A DNA stretch of 64,000 nt from Wuchereria bancrofti. Its lineage: Eukaryota; Nematoda; Chromadorea; Rhabditida; Onchocercidae. Below, one piece after another: positions 1 through 11,800 of this stretch. A program made the translations under genes and the position numbers. The notes beneath the pieces are model-generated. The model ran no database searches. It was not told the DNA's origin and saw only the letters and a list, made by a program, of their open reading frames with translations. The stretch lies in the NCBI GenBank assembly GCA_005281725.1, contig SSBO01000012.1:7012607-7076606 (forward strand), in the 5' to 3' direction. Every line of letters starts with the position of its first letter. Positions within the stretch are counted from its first letter, which is position 1.

Positions 1-51
1 TTTTTTTTTTGCAATACTCTGTATTTTATTGTCAAATCCATTTCTTTTCAG

Positions 52-212
52 ATTTTTTTCGTCTCTTCTCCAGTGATCTCAATAAAAATAAAGTCAAACA
101 AAGTGGAACTTTATGTGGAAGTAATGAGAGTGAGACTTCGGTGGAGAAAAACATGCCTTCAAAAAGAATTTTGAACCATGGGGTTTCTAAGCTTGGCATG
201 GGCATAATACAG
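52..212 (+). CDS. 3'-terminal coding exon(s) of a partial gene entering from the left edge, product unknown
   Basis: An open segment of 161 nt lies between a strong acceptor (polypyrimidine then TTTTCAG, ending at 51) and a CAG|GTGATT donor at 212/213. It reads as a polar, Ser/Lys/Asn-rich stretch ending in the residues GVSKLGMGIIQ. A further acceptor TTCTTACAG ends at 968. Joining in the phase left by the first exon gives one Glu codon followed by TAA at 972-974. A different phase would give about 41 more codons, ending near 1095. No domain was recognised. The 5' part of the gene would be to the left of the window. The splice signals and open frame support an exon, but the segment is short and could be a chance ORF. 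Confidence 0.35.
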
Positions 213-1859
213 GTGATTTAAACTTATTTAGATGTGATGTGGTAATTACGATCTTCAATGACCGTATTTTCATTTATCTTGATGAAATGCAGATTATGCT
301 CATAGAGATATCCGTATCATTGTTTAAACAAGCTTATGTCATTCGTTTTCGCTTACTTATTTACAGTGGTGCTTGCCGTATAGACTGTTTATATCCTTAA
401 GCACCAGTGTAGTCGTTCAGTTCCCCGATGATAGCTTGGATTGTCTCTGAGCCTTCTTCATGCCTACAAAGTAACTTATCATATGAATTTTTTTTTCATT
501 TTAAGTAAGTATATGACAAGTCAATTGTTGAGTGTTTCGGAAAGTGTTTAAAAGTGTTAAAATAAATTTTTAGAAAACTCGAAGGGAATGAACTTTTAAA
601 ATATTTAAAAATTGGATTTCAGATGAAACCTTGCAGTCATGCACATTGTTATGACCCGTGTGTTGTGACTCATTTCTAAATAGATGTTGAATATTATATA
701 AAAGTATGCATTATAGTCTAATTTCTCTTTGATAGTTGATAGATAATTTGGAACACCAACAAGTGTAATCAAATCTTCATTAACACCAATCGTGTTAATA
801 ATTTAGGAAAAATCCTGCACATTGAAATTATCGGCATTCTATGTTCAATAAACGTTTTACGCTTTTGTTACACTTTTCTCTAATGATGGAAAAGTAACAG
901 AAATATATGTAAACTTTTAATCTCCATTTATTTGGCTTCTAATTTCTTTACTTTAAATTTTCTTACAGGAGTAAAGAAGAACAAGCATTCTATTCACTGC
1001 ATCATTTCCGCAACTGTTTGCCGTTGGCTAGATCCTTTTCATTAGGCTATAATGCATTTCTGTATCAATCTTATCCAAAAAAGCTAAGGAACTAAAATTT
1101 TGGAGGAGGAAAAGTCAACAATTAGCTACCTTGTGAAAATACTGATTTATGCTTCACAGTTTCAAGAAAAAGTTATGGTCACTTTCTTAGTTTTTTGACT
1201 CCATTTCAAATATATCTGCAGCGCTATTTTCGAGACTCCATTTTGTTCAAGAAAGCAAAGAATTTTAACTTTTAAAAGTAAACAGCTTAATTGAATTAAT
1301 CCTTAATACTAAGACTTGTCTTAATTCAACATTCTTTAAAGAAATATAAAACTTCAAAGGAATTCTCACTGGATCCAGTACACAAAAGAAAGAAAAAATT
1401 AAAACTGTTTCAAATTGCATTTCATTTGCTTGCAATGTCTAATCTAATAGTCATTCTTGGAGGAACTGACAATATTAAAACCGATCTCTTACTAATAAAG
1501 GACTAAAGATCATCTGATAGCTCTTTACTCAATGTAATCATATGCCTTTTGCAAATCAATGCCTACTATATAAGGATTTAAATCCTTTGTTTTATTCAGT
1601 TTTTTGTACGGCTGCTCTCTTGCACTTATTTAGTTCGGTTTATCTAAATTTTTTAAATTCACCATCAATTTATTCATTTTCTTTATCTCATTCGTAGATA
1701 CTCTACGAAATTATCAGTGTATTGTTGCTATAGATCATTATCTATATATTGTGGTTGCTAGCGAATAAAATCGTTATAATAGACCCTTCAATTCAACGCA
1801 TTCGTCTATACCAACTACAATAACAAACAAGGAAGGCACTTGAGCATACGAGATTCACG
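213..1859. other. Intron and/or 3' flank of the left-edge gene, no recognised gene
   Basis: AT-rich sequence with stop codons in all frames. It contains the acceptor at 960-968 discussed with the left-edge exon. No RNA gene, repeat family or other coding signal was recognised. It borders the mitochondrial insertion, which starts somewhere near 1860 where the plus strand becomes strikingly T-rich. Confidence 0.5.
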
Positions 1860-3420
1860 ACATATGTGTTGATTTTTATTTTTTGGTTTTTCTTTCATTG
1901 CTTTTATGTTATGCTTATTTAGTTTCATTTTTAAATAATATTTTTATATATTTTTTAAGGCAATTTTGTTTGTGAGTGTGTATACATAGGTTTTTTAGAC
2001 AATTTTGTTATCATCTATTATTTGATTTTGGTTAGTGTTTCATTTGTTCCATATAGAGTTGTTAAAGTTAGATTGTTTAAGAGTACTGAATTATTTTTTT
2101 GGTTTTTGGTTAGTGGTTTTAGTCACCACGGTATTCAGCATAGATTTTTTGTTTAAAGTGTACTGGTTTTTTTTCCTTCTGTTTCTTGAATATGTGGTTT
2201 GGTTTTTCTTTTGTTTAATCTCTCAGCTGTGTTGGTTTTTTATTTTTTATTACTAATTTTTCTTGACTTTTGGGCTTTTCGTTATGCTTTTTCTCATTGG
2301 TTAAGGTTTTTAATAAGTGGGGTTCCTTTAACTTTACGTATCAGTATTATTTTTTTGGTTGGTCATTTTTTAATATTTATTGTTTAGACTTTTTTTATTA
2401 CTTGTTATTCCTGTTGAATTGTTTTTCGCTTTTCAGAGTTATATTTCTTTAACTTCACTTTATGGTTTTTTATTAAATATAATTTACTTTATTATAATAG
2501 TTTGAATTTTAAAATTTTATTTTGATGAGACAATAGTTTATTATATTTTTTCTGGCTTTTTAGTATTTTTTAGGTATTTTTGTTTTCCAAACAAAGTGAT
2601 TTTGAGCTAATTTATTTACAAAACTATGTATTTCTTATTTCTTGCAATTTATGTATTTTGTTATTTTATTCATAATTATTATTCTTATCTTATTGTATTA
2701 TTTTGATTAGGTTATATATATATATATATATATATTGGTAAGGTTAGGTATATATTTTTTGGGTAATTCTTTTAAGTTTAATTTAGAACGTGGGGATAGT
2801 CGAATAATTGAGTTAATTTTACAGATATTAGTTGTTAATTTTTTAGTTTTTATAGCTGGTCTTGGTTTTTAATTAATTCATTATCAGAGACGGATATTTC
2901 GTGAATCGGAGCTAACTTAAAAAGTTATTGGGCATCAATGATATTGAAATTATAAGCATGGAAATAGTGATGATTAAATTTTGATTCTTTTATAAAGCCT
3001 ACAGATGATTATAGATGGTTTAAGTACAAGAGATTTTTGATTTGCTGTTAATAATCACTGTTTTTTTTGCCTATTGGAGTAAATGTTGGTGTTTATTCTA
3101 CATCAACTGATGTAATTCATTCTTTTGCTGTCCCAAAGTGTTTTGTTAAGATAGATGCTTTTAATGGTTTTTTGACCATGATTATTTTAATTTTTCTTGG
3201 TTTATTTTATGGTCAATGTTCTGAGATTTGTGATGTAAATCATAGGTTTGTACTTATTGCTTTAGAATTAACTTCTTTAGAGTATTGTAAGGGTTGAGTA
3301 GAAGTCAGTTTAATTTAAATTTTAGTTATGATTTAAAAGTTTTTGGAATTTTAATTATTCCTTGATTTTGTTTTTTGGTACTACATATCAGTAAAGGTTT
3401 TTGTCACAGTTAATGAATAC
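1860..3420 (+). pseudogene. Nuclear mitochondrial insertion (numt) with decayed atp6 and cox2
   Basis: The plus strand is extremely T-rich, as are nematode mitochondrial coding strands. From about 2035 to 2480 the broken frames match ATP synthase subunit 6: hydrophobic segments, then the motif PLTLRISIIFLVGH, then a C-terminal FFAFQSYI stretch in another frame. From about 2757 to 3300 the sequence matches cytochrome oxidase subunit 2: VIGHQWY, then VPIGVNVGVYSTSTDVIHSF-like residues, and the copper-A region GQCSEIC followed by the His three residues on. Stops and frameshifts interrupt both genes, and several TGA codons sit where the mitochondrial code would read Trp. A (TA)n run lies between the two genes. 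Both boundaries are approximate. Reading it as a pseudogene rests on the frame breaks and the nuclear flanks; an assembly chimera is possible but less likely. Confidence 0.85.
2713..2736. repeat. (TA)n microsatellite inside the numt
   Basis: A pure alternating TA run of about 24 nt between the atp6-like and cox2-like parts of the mitochondrial insertion. Confidence 0.9.
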
Positions 3421-6400
3421 TAGAAATGGGCCAACTATTTCAAACATGAAAATTTTTAACTTAATCACACGGTTGAACTCATTTTAATCCCATGCTGATA
3501 AGCTCTCAAACTCACTGACACTGATTTTTTGTGATTCCTCAATTTTGACTGTGTGTGAAGAAACTGAACTTTTCAAATCTGAAATTTTAGTTGCGAGTGC
3601 GAAAAGTGTTGGAAATATGCAAAATTTATTTTCATTCAATACCAGTTTATTATACGCGGTAATAAAAACAATGTGCAGTGTTGTATCTGATGTGTTCTGC
3701 AAATAAAACGAGTTGGTAGTATTTCAATGACAAATGAGGTCGTCCAAAACTATAATTCTACAACTAAACTGTTCTAAATAGGAGTGACCCTAACTGACCT
3801 TAAAATGATACATATTGTTTTATGAATCGCGAAATAATGACAGCGAATTGTATCCTTTGTTAACAAAGTTCATGTTATCCAATTTCACAAAGTTCCTGGT
3901 TTTGTGAAAGTTTAGTAATGAGGATTAGTGCGGCAGATAACTATGGAATTTCATCGCCATAATGTTCTATTGATTTCAGGTCAATGCAAAAACATCTTCA
4001 ATTTCTAGCAAAAGCACTATTGTTGACTGTCCCAGTAAGTGGTCTTTCCTTTATATATTGCTATTTCGTCTTGCATCATATCAATCTTACGTTAGTCCTA
4101 TTAACCAAATTGGATGTTCAAGTCATGTTTCACTGAATATGTATGAACTATTCACATTTGACATGCTATTTCCGCAAACGTAGCTAAATTGGGTGAACAC
4201 GAAGGAGTTCTCTGATGCAATCGGTATGCCTCCATTTTTGTCTGCTGACGGATATTCTGTATCTAAGATACATAAATGTGTACCGTTTCATTGATTGTTT
4301 ACCACATATAGTCTTAGAGCTTTTTTTGTGAGGTCGTATTAGTTGCGTAATTTTAGGCGGATCAGCATAAGAGCACTTTAAAGTATCCATAAATTTGTGA
4401 TGAGTGCAATGACTAGGAAGAAGAGTACTCTAAATTTTTGCACTTTTTCTTTGACTTCTCTTCATAGGCTTTACTTCTAGAAAAGACAGAAAATTTTTTT
4501 AAATTATCGGAAACCTTTTTTTCAGAAAATATGATATATTTGCTAAGAACGATAGTATACTTTTATTCACCATCAGTTTAACAGATCAGCAATATCGAAA
4601 TAGTGATTATTTTATAAGCCTATACTGATTACGTATCATTCGGACATCTACACGAGTTCATTTTTTATTTACATTTGTCTTCGATATCTTCATACTTCAG
4701 AAAACACAATTTACAACGAAGATGGACATTCTTGAAAGAAAAATTTTTTAATAGCACAAAAGCACACTTTTTTGTTATGTGTTTCATTACCATTTACTTC
4801 TTTTTATATGACCAACAAATATTTTCATCTTGATGACAAAAATCACGTCGTATTCGTGGAAGAATTTCTCTGCATCACTTGTTAATGCACTTCAGGTACA
4901 ACGAAAGATGCAAGTTGGAAGTACTGCTTAATATAATAATTAATGTGCAATTTTGGAAATCCCGGAAGATTAAGCACTTTTCTAGGAGTTGGAATTATTA
5001 GTGATGCTGAGAATACATAGTAAATGAATTCATATTTGAAGACATAATTAGTAAAAACTAATTAGTGAGTCATTTTTTGGTAAATGCTACAGAGGCATAT
5101 CCTCGAGAAATGCCTTATATATCGTATCCTTTTTTGTTTATTGTCGTTATTCTTAGTCTTTTTTTCTTTTTTTTTTTTGTTACTCGTTTCATTCAAATGG
5201 CATTACACTTTCATAATTTCAAATCAGAATAAAGCGATGGAGGTTGGAATGGTGCCTCAAAGATGGCACAAAGTCAAGAGGCGTTTTTTTATTTTACATC
5301 CACCAAACAGTGTTATTGTAGCAACCTTCCTTTCACACCAATAAATCTGCACAGCGTGTGTCACATTAGCCTGCACTCCTTATATAGTTTACCAAGAAAC
5401 ACTATATTTATTTTATTGACCTTCCGATTCCCAATAATTACCGTTCTATGTACAATAAAAAAAAGGAAATGTGTCAATCCGTGGATGAAAACAAGATCGT
5501 TCAAACATTATCCTTTTTAGAAATGTTCACGTTTTTGTGGTCTTATATTACTGTTCACATTTTGTAGTCTATTATTGCTTATTACCTCATGCGGTTCTTA
5601 CAAGTCCATTTCCATTATTCTAGAATGATATCCTGAAATGATAGGATTAGGTATAATGAAGTTACCTGAAGATCATATGTGCTAAAGAGTATTCCTGATA
5701 ATTTAGATTTCGATTTCTTCAGTGAATTTTTTTGTGTTTGAATGTTGTGTAAACTGTGGCTACGTTTTCTGATTGTACTAATGCTTTATAAACTTTTCAG
5801 TCTTGTAAGTCGACTAACTGCAGTAATTCATTTTCATCCTATATTTTCTGGTAATCTATTTCATATGAGAATAAGCGACCTCGATGCTGTGATTTTTTAA
5901 ACAAAGAAATTATTTGCAGCAAATACTTAGATTAATATGCTTTTCTGTCCGTCTTTTTATGTTTTTATGCTTTGTTCAGTAGTTTACGTTTCTGTAGTTC
6001 ATTTAAACTGTCCTGTTGTTATTCACCGCAGTGACTCATAAATTACATCAAATCTCTTTTCCGAGTATCAAAATCGCAGAGTTTCTTTCCTACAAATCGA
6101 CTTGAATTTCAAATTTTGGTTCAAATTAACAGCATATTTCTTATCTGAATATGATTCAAATTAAACTCTGAAAATTCTCATCTTCTGATACATTAGTTAC
6201 TTGGTGAATGAAATTTGCAACACTTTTAGATGATCATCGATTGGATTTATTAATGCCTGTAAACAGGAGCAAAAGTGGTTAGAGAAACCAAATTTGCTTT
6301 GAAGTCTTCCAAAAGATTTGCGAAATCTTTTACTTGGTTCTAAATAGGTTCCTGCGCAAATCTTAGAGAAATGATAAACGCAACTTATATAGGTGATATT

Positions 6401-8291
6401 ATTTCATATTGTGGATGCCAGTTAGCAAAAAACATGATATAAATGTGTGTGTTATTTAACAAGTAAGTACTTCCGTCTTCATTTCGAATCAGTCGATTGT
6501 TTAAAAAATGCTGTCGCTAAAAAATTAAAATGATTACAGTTAAAAGAAGTTTGGAGAAATGTTCTAGTATAAGAGATAAAAATTCCTCGTTGTTTCCTTA
6601 TCCTCAGTCGAACTCTCTTGTATGTGCACACCTTATTTCATCAGAAAACGAGTCACATCTTGTAACATAAGGGACAGCGATGATTGTGGAATGTATTTCA
6701 TTTTCTCTTAGCCATCATAGTTTTCCTCCTGCTCTGATTTTACGAAGCATTAGTTGTTTGTTACTCAGATCATATTATTTCCATATAAAATCCAGGAAAA
6801 GTGCCATCTAGAAGATAATTTTATCTCTGTAATCGAAGCAATCATTGAATGAAGCGGTTGATGTACTACTTTTTAAACGCCCACATATTGAGACGAGAAA
6901 TTTCCTAGAAATCATAAGATGTTTAATTCACAAAAGGATCGAACAGTTGTTGGGATGATTTTTGTGAAAGAAACTGATATGTGTAAACATTTGTTATAAA
7001 AATAAGTGAAATTTTTCCAGTTATTAAATACATCAATAATCAAAATATAAAGCTTTCGCAAATTTCGGTTTATACTATAGTGCAGTTGTACTCGTGGGCT
7101 TCAATTTGTAAACGTTTAACTGAAGTTAAATGAAGTTGGCGGATTTACATCATTCAGTATAAGTTTTCCCTCATAATTTACTCGGTTTAAATACAAAGTG
7201 GATTTGAGTGGATTAAAGGAATTTGAGCTTTTTTACTTCTGTGTACATAATTTTTGCTTCAGTGGAAAAAGAAATGCTTATTTCGATTTCAAGCATTCAA
7301 AAAAAAAATACTCATCCAAATAGCAAAAATATTCTTACTTCTTCTGAGTTTTGAACACATTCGGATCTATTTGAAGATAGTCTGCAACAGATAACTTTAG
7401 AAATTATTTTGATTTGGAAAGCAGTATCGTTAATAGGTGGATATATATGTGTTTATGTCCTTTATCTGGGAACAAATAGACTGGGCAACCAGTGTGCTGA
7501 GATTTTCCATAAATTTCCATGTTGCTTGTTTATATCTGTAAATTTCATTTGTGAATCTTTGAGGTGTGGCAGTTAAGCCTCCACCATACTTTTAAATAGA
7601 ATTTCTGACATCCACTGCAAATAAAAATATGAATTTTAAATCCTTTTATGATAAAAGTATATTTTTCTTGATCTGTATGTTATGTAAATCTGCGCAAATA
7701 AAATATTTGTCTTGAACCTTGAAATAAAAATGAAGCACAACTATTCGCATGATAAATCACTGATTTCTTACAGATATAAAATAGAGCTAAATAAATTGGA
7801 GGCTTTTGCATTGCTTCAGTTAGCTCGATGTTAATAAATCCCCTATCGTTTAATTAACAAATAGGAATAAATTCTTCCATATATACTTAGTTTCTTTATC
7901 ATTGATATCATTATCGAGATCAGTCGGATTTGTCACAACATTTTACCATAGATAACACAACTTTCATGGAAAAGAACTCTGTTGGAGTGTAACACTCATT
8001 CCTTCTGTCTTTACCGAAGAGAGCAATATTGTTTGGTCCAGTAAACACAGAAAAAAGCTTATGAGTATGGCAAAATTGAACTCGCGAAAACTGATATGGA
8101 GAAACTATTAAAGGAAAGTGTTAAACTTTTATATAATATATGTCTATTGTGTGTATTTTTGTGCAAAACCCGGGAACTCTTTACTTTCATTTTTTCCTAG
8201 AAAAGAAAAAATTTGCAACTGATAACTTATGGTTTTAAGTACCAGAGAGTCCATTAGACACACGCCTATATGTGTGGAAGAGTTTGCCAGT
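3421..8291. other. Gene-poor AT-rich interval
   Basis: No coding region, RNA gene or transposon domain was recognised. Open frames here are short, rich in Phe/Leu/Ser or Lys/Asn, and lack convincing paired splice signals. Homopolymer T tracts occur around 5160-5180. The segment could hold introns or regulatory DNA, but nothing in it shows this directly. Confidence 0.5.
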
Positions 8292-8834
8292 GTCTTGGAG
8301 ATTTAACATGCCATAAGCCTTCTTCATCCTCATGTCTGTTGTTATTCTTGAACTCTTCATTGCAATCACTGATTACCGGATAGCTTACTACATGATAACA
8401 ATTAGAGAGCAAGTGCAAGTGAAGGAACTTACCAATCGACGCATTCCCCCCAAAGAAAAAAAGGAAAAAGAAAAGTCATATAGTACTTTCTTGCTGCCGT
8501 GCTATTTGATGCACTCTGAATTTCCTGATTACCGGATATGCCGCCTAAATGTTAAAAATTCACAGAACGACAGCTGATGTACATCCGATATGAGAGAAAT
8601 AGACAAATCAAAAAAGCACGTAATGTTTTAAAAAAGTTGTCAGTTGCGAATTCCTCTTTGCACTCAAGAGACTACATGGTATTGAAACTGAAGATTGCTA
8701 ATTTTCCTGAGTGAAGATATTCTGAATAAGCCATAAGATCCGCTGTACATCTTGGATTGAGACGTCTCACAAACCCTAAGCTGAATGCTTATTCCGGAAA
8801 ACTAATTTCGATGAACTACTTATTTTTCGGATAT
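8292..8834 (+). repeat. 543-bp dispersed direct repeat, copy 1
   Basis: The sequence is repeated at 17123-17665 in the same orientation and at the same length. Reading both copies by eye shows a single difference, A at about 8385 versus G at the matching place. Each copy carries an 81-codon open frame starting ATGTCTGTTGTTATTC and holds the short motif GATTACCGGATA twice. No terminal inverted repeats, target-site duplication or transposase was seen. It may be a non-autonomous mobile element, a recent segmental duplication, or a longer interspersed repeat seen only in part. Confidence 0.9.
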
Positions 8835-11800
8835 ACCTAGGGTTAACACTACAGACATTGAGTTCAGCAACTTCTGGACAAGGTTCAGGATCAATGTTTA
8901 TCTAGACCCAATATGATACCTGTTATACTATCAATAAAAAACTTCTTAAAAAAACAGTCCCAAAGCCCTGTTTCAAAATTTGGACCCTAATGATTTCCCA
9001 GCAAAGCTAAAAATTGTTTGCCAGGTAATAAATGTTAATAAATGAATGAACAAATGACATGAGTGGTTGAATATAAGGATAAGTTGGTTTCCTTAACTTT
9101 GTATTAGATGCGAATTTGGATACATTACCATGTGTGCGTTTACGTCGCTACGTTACTTACTCTTCCTTTGAAACATTTGACTGATAAATGGTACTTAAAG
9201 GCGTGGGTTGGCCTTCTCTTTTTTGAGCATTATTTATTAATAAATATGAAAATTTCGCTTTAAACAACATTTGACTATTTTAACTGTTGCCAATTAAAGA
9301 CTAAGCGACAGTAGGACAGCAAAAAATAAAGTTTTTGGCACCCATTTGCTACAGCAGATTAACCAAAAACTGAATGGATTGCTACATCGCTGTGATATCA
9401 ATAATTCTTTTGATTTTTTAACTACATTGTAAGCATGCAGTACTCGTTTGTTCCTCAAACCATTGATTTCATTCTATCTCATTTCATCAATAAGTTAAAA
9501 GAACCGCAAACAGGATCAATATGCGAGCAACGTGCGGAGAAGCAAGTTGACTAGGCGACAACTACTATTTTAACTCTTCTACTGCTTTCACAAAGACAAA
9601 GATATTTTATTCTTTTCTAAAGCTTGCTCTATCGCGACACGTAATATATGCTTGTTTGTCTATCACTGATTCATAAATATTAGAAAACAAGTAATATTAT
9701 TTCCCGTTTCATGTCCTTTTCCTTTCTATTTCTTCTCATTATATCTCTTAAGCTATCATGCCACTGTCGCCAATAAATTTTTGGTTTTTCTGGGAATGAG
9801 ATGGCTAATAGGTGTGACGGTTGCGGAATTAAACTAAAGGATAGCGTTTCCAAACGTTGAATCATAATAGAGACATGATGGCACTGTTCTCTTTGCTTCT
9901 GATGCCATGAATTGACTTCCACAGGAGACACGATGCTTCCCGTTCAGTACGCTTTGAGATTAAACGTTGGATAGTGTGAGGTTTGTATGTTGTTCAAGAA
10001 GGAAAAAGAAAACTTTTCGAAACGAAAACTTATTCATTGGCTTTGAAATTGATTTGTGAATTTCGGTATTCAGAAACTACCTATTCCGTGCATGCAAAAC
10101 CTAGTAGTGAATTTGGTAATGTAGTCCAACACATCATACTGTCACCACCGCACCTAACAGCTATCCAGTTGGCCATTACTGCACTTATTGACCCGCTGTC
10201 GAAAAAGAGAGAGGTTTAACTTTGCTATTCGTTTGTTACTCTTCCCAGTTGTCAACCTTCCTTGCGACTCACATTTTACTGGTAGCCTCGGCATCACGAA
10301 TCATAGTTCCAAATTCCTTTCCCCATTCCCCACCGCTTGGCTTTAACTTTTCCATCTATCTATTTCGTGATAGGAAATTTTAAAAAAAAGTTCAGTGTTG
10401 CAGCACTTATTTGCTCTTCATGAGAGCACGCACCTCCCACTAACTCCTCTGCCAGTATTATCATCTTCGTCATCATCACAAGCAGCAATATCAAAACCAT
10501 TACGAGTTCCAATCAACAATATTAAAGTAAAGATTTCTGCTTAGTACTTTTTTTCCGTTCATTCATATATTTGCGGAAAATGTTTCTTATGTGGCTTGAA
10601 ATGTTTAGTTAGGTTTGTCCACTCTTGAACTTTCAGTTTCTGAGAGTTTTCGGGTCCGTTTAAATGTTTTAATCCGAACAGTCAAGATGCACACCTTATC
10701 AGCTTCTGTAATCTTACCATCCGTACTAAGTGATCCTCTATAAATTTTACCTTGGTAGAAGCAAATGTGAGGATGACTATGAATCTGAAATATTTCATTC
10801 TTTATCTGTTATAAGGAATATTGAACATAAGATAAAGAAAGGATATCTGAAAGAGAATTCCTAAAATCGATCTTTTCTATTTCAAGCTGATGGGCTATGG
10901 GTGAGTAAATTAGTAAGAGGACAACCAATGGTGACAGGTGACAGTTGTTTTGTAACAGAAAAGGAACATAACCAGATTCAGTTTATCTGCCCTTCTTTGA
11001 TATATGGAGTCGTCGTCATTCCTTTCTCTTTGCCTCGTCTGCTTGTTCTTCCTTTTTTTTACTTCTGTACTGAAGATATCATTTAGTGCTCAGCCTTATT
11101 ACTTTCGTTTCTTCTCCTCAATTTTCAACAGTAATATCCGTTAACCAATTATAACAATTTCCTCAGTCCAAAGCTGAAATATGTGAAGTAAGGGGGACTA
11201 ATTCCTCATACCAAACTAATAAATTGAATTTAGTCATGACAGCATCTGACGATAAGCTTTCAAAGTTCTGGAAAATGGTACGTCGTTAGCAGAGAAGTAA
11301 TAAATCCTGATTTCTATCTTTGTCCGTTCAAGTTTGGAATGCATAATTTGCACGTAGGTTGGGTGAGAATGAGAATTTTCAGACTACTGTATTTGTTTCC
11401 ATGAGTAATTCTGGATTATTTCTCTGAATTACTCATTTTGAAATATATGTATATCTGTTCTTTTCAGAACTGTTTGGTCATATTCTTGTTCGGATTCACA
11501 AGAATGCCAGGAAAGTACTTGACATATTTGGGAATGTGCGGATTTCCAGACTTTTCAGAATTGTTGAGTAACTCTGCTTTACTCGATTGTTTGATTTTAT
11601 CTTCAAGTGTAAATGTTTACAACCGCACCACGTTTAGCTGTATCTTTGTTAAGTAGAGTTAAAATCCTTACTCTATGGAAAATGATTCAACTTTTCAGTT
11701 TCTTTCTTTGAGAGCTGCATGCGTAACATTCTCCGCACAAAAATGGAAAGCTGAAAGCGTAAAACGTTGCCATAAGAAGTGGTTAAGGTTTTTGGAGGAT

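Noticed and set aside
8332..8577. 81-codon frame inside both 543-bp repeats as a gene
   Set aside because: It matches no transposon or other protein, and its identity between copies follows from the recent duplication rather than from selection.
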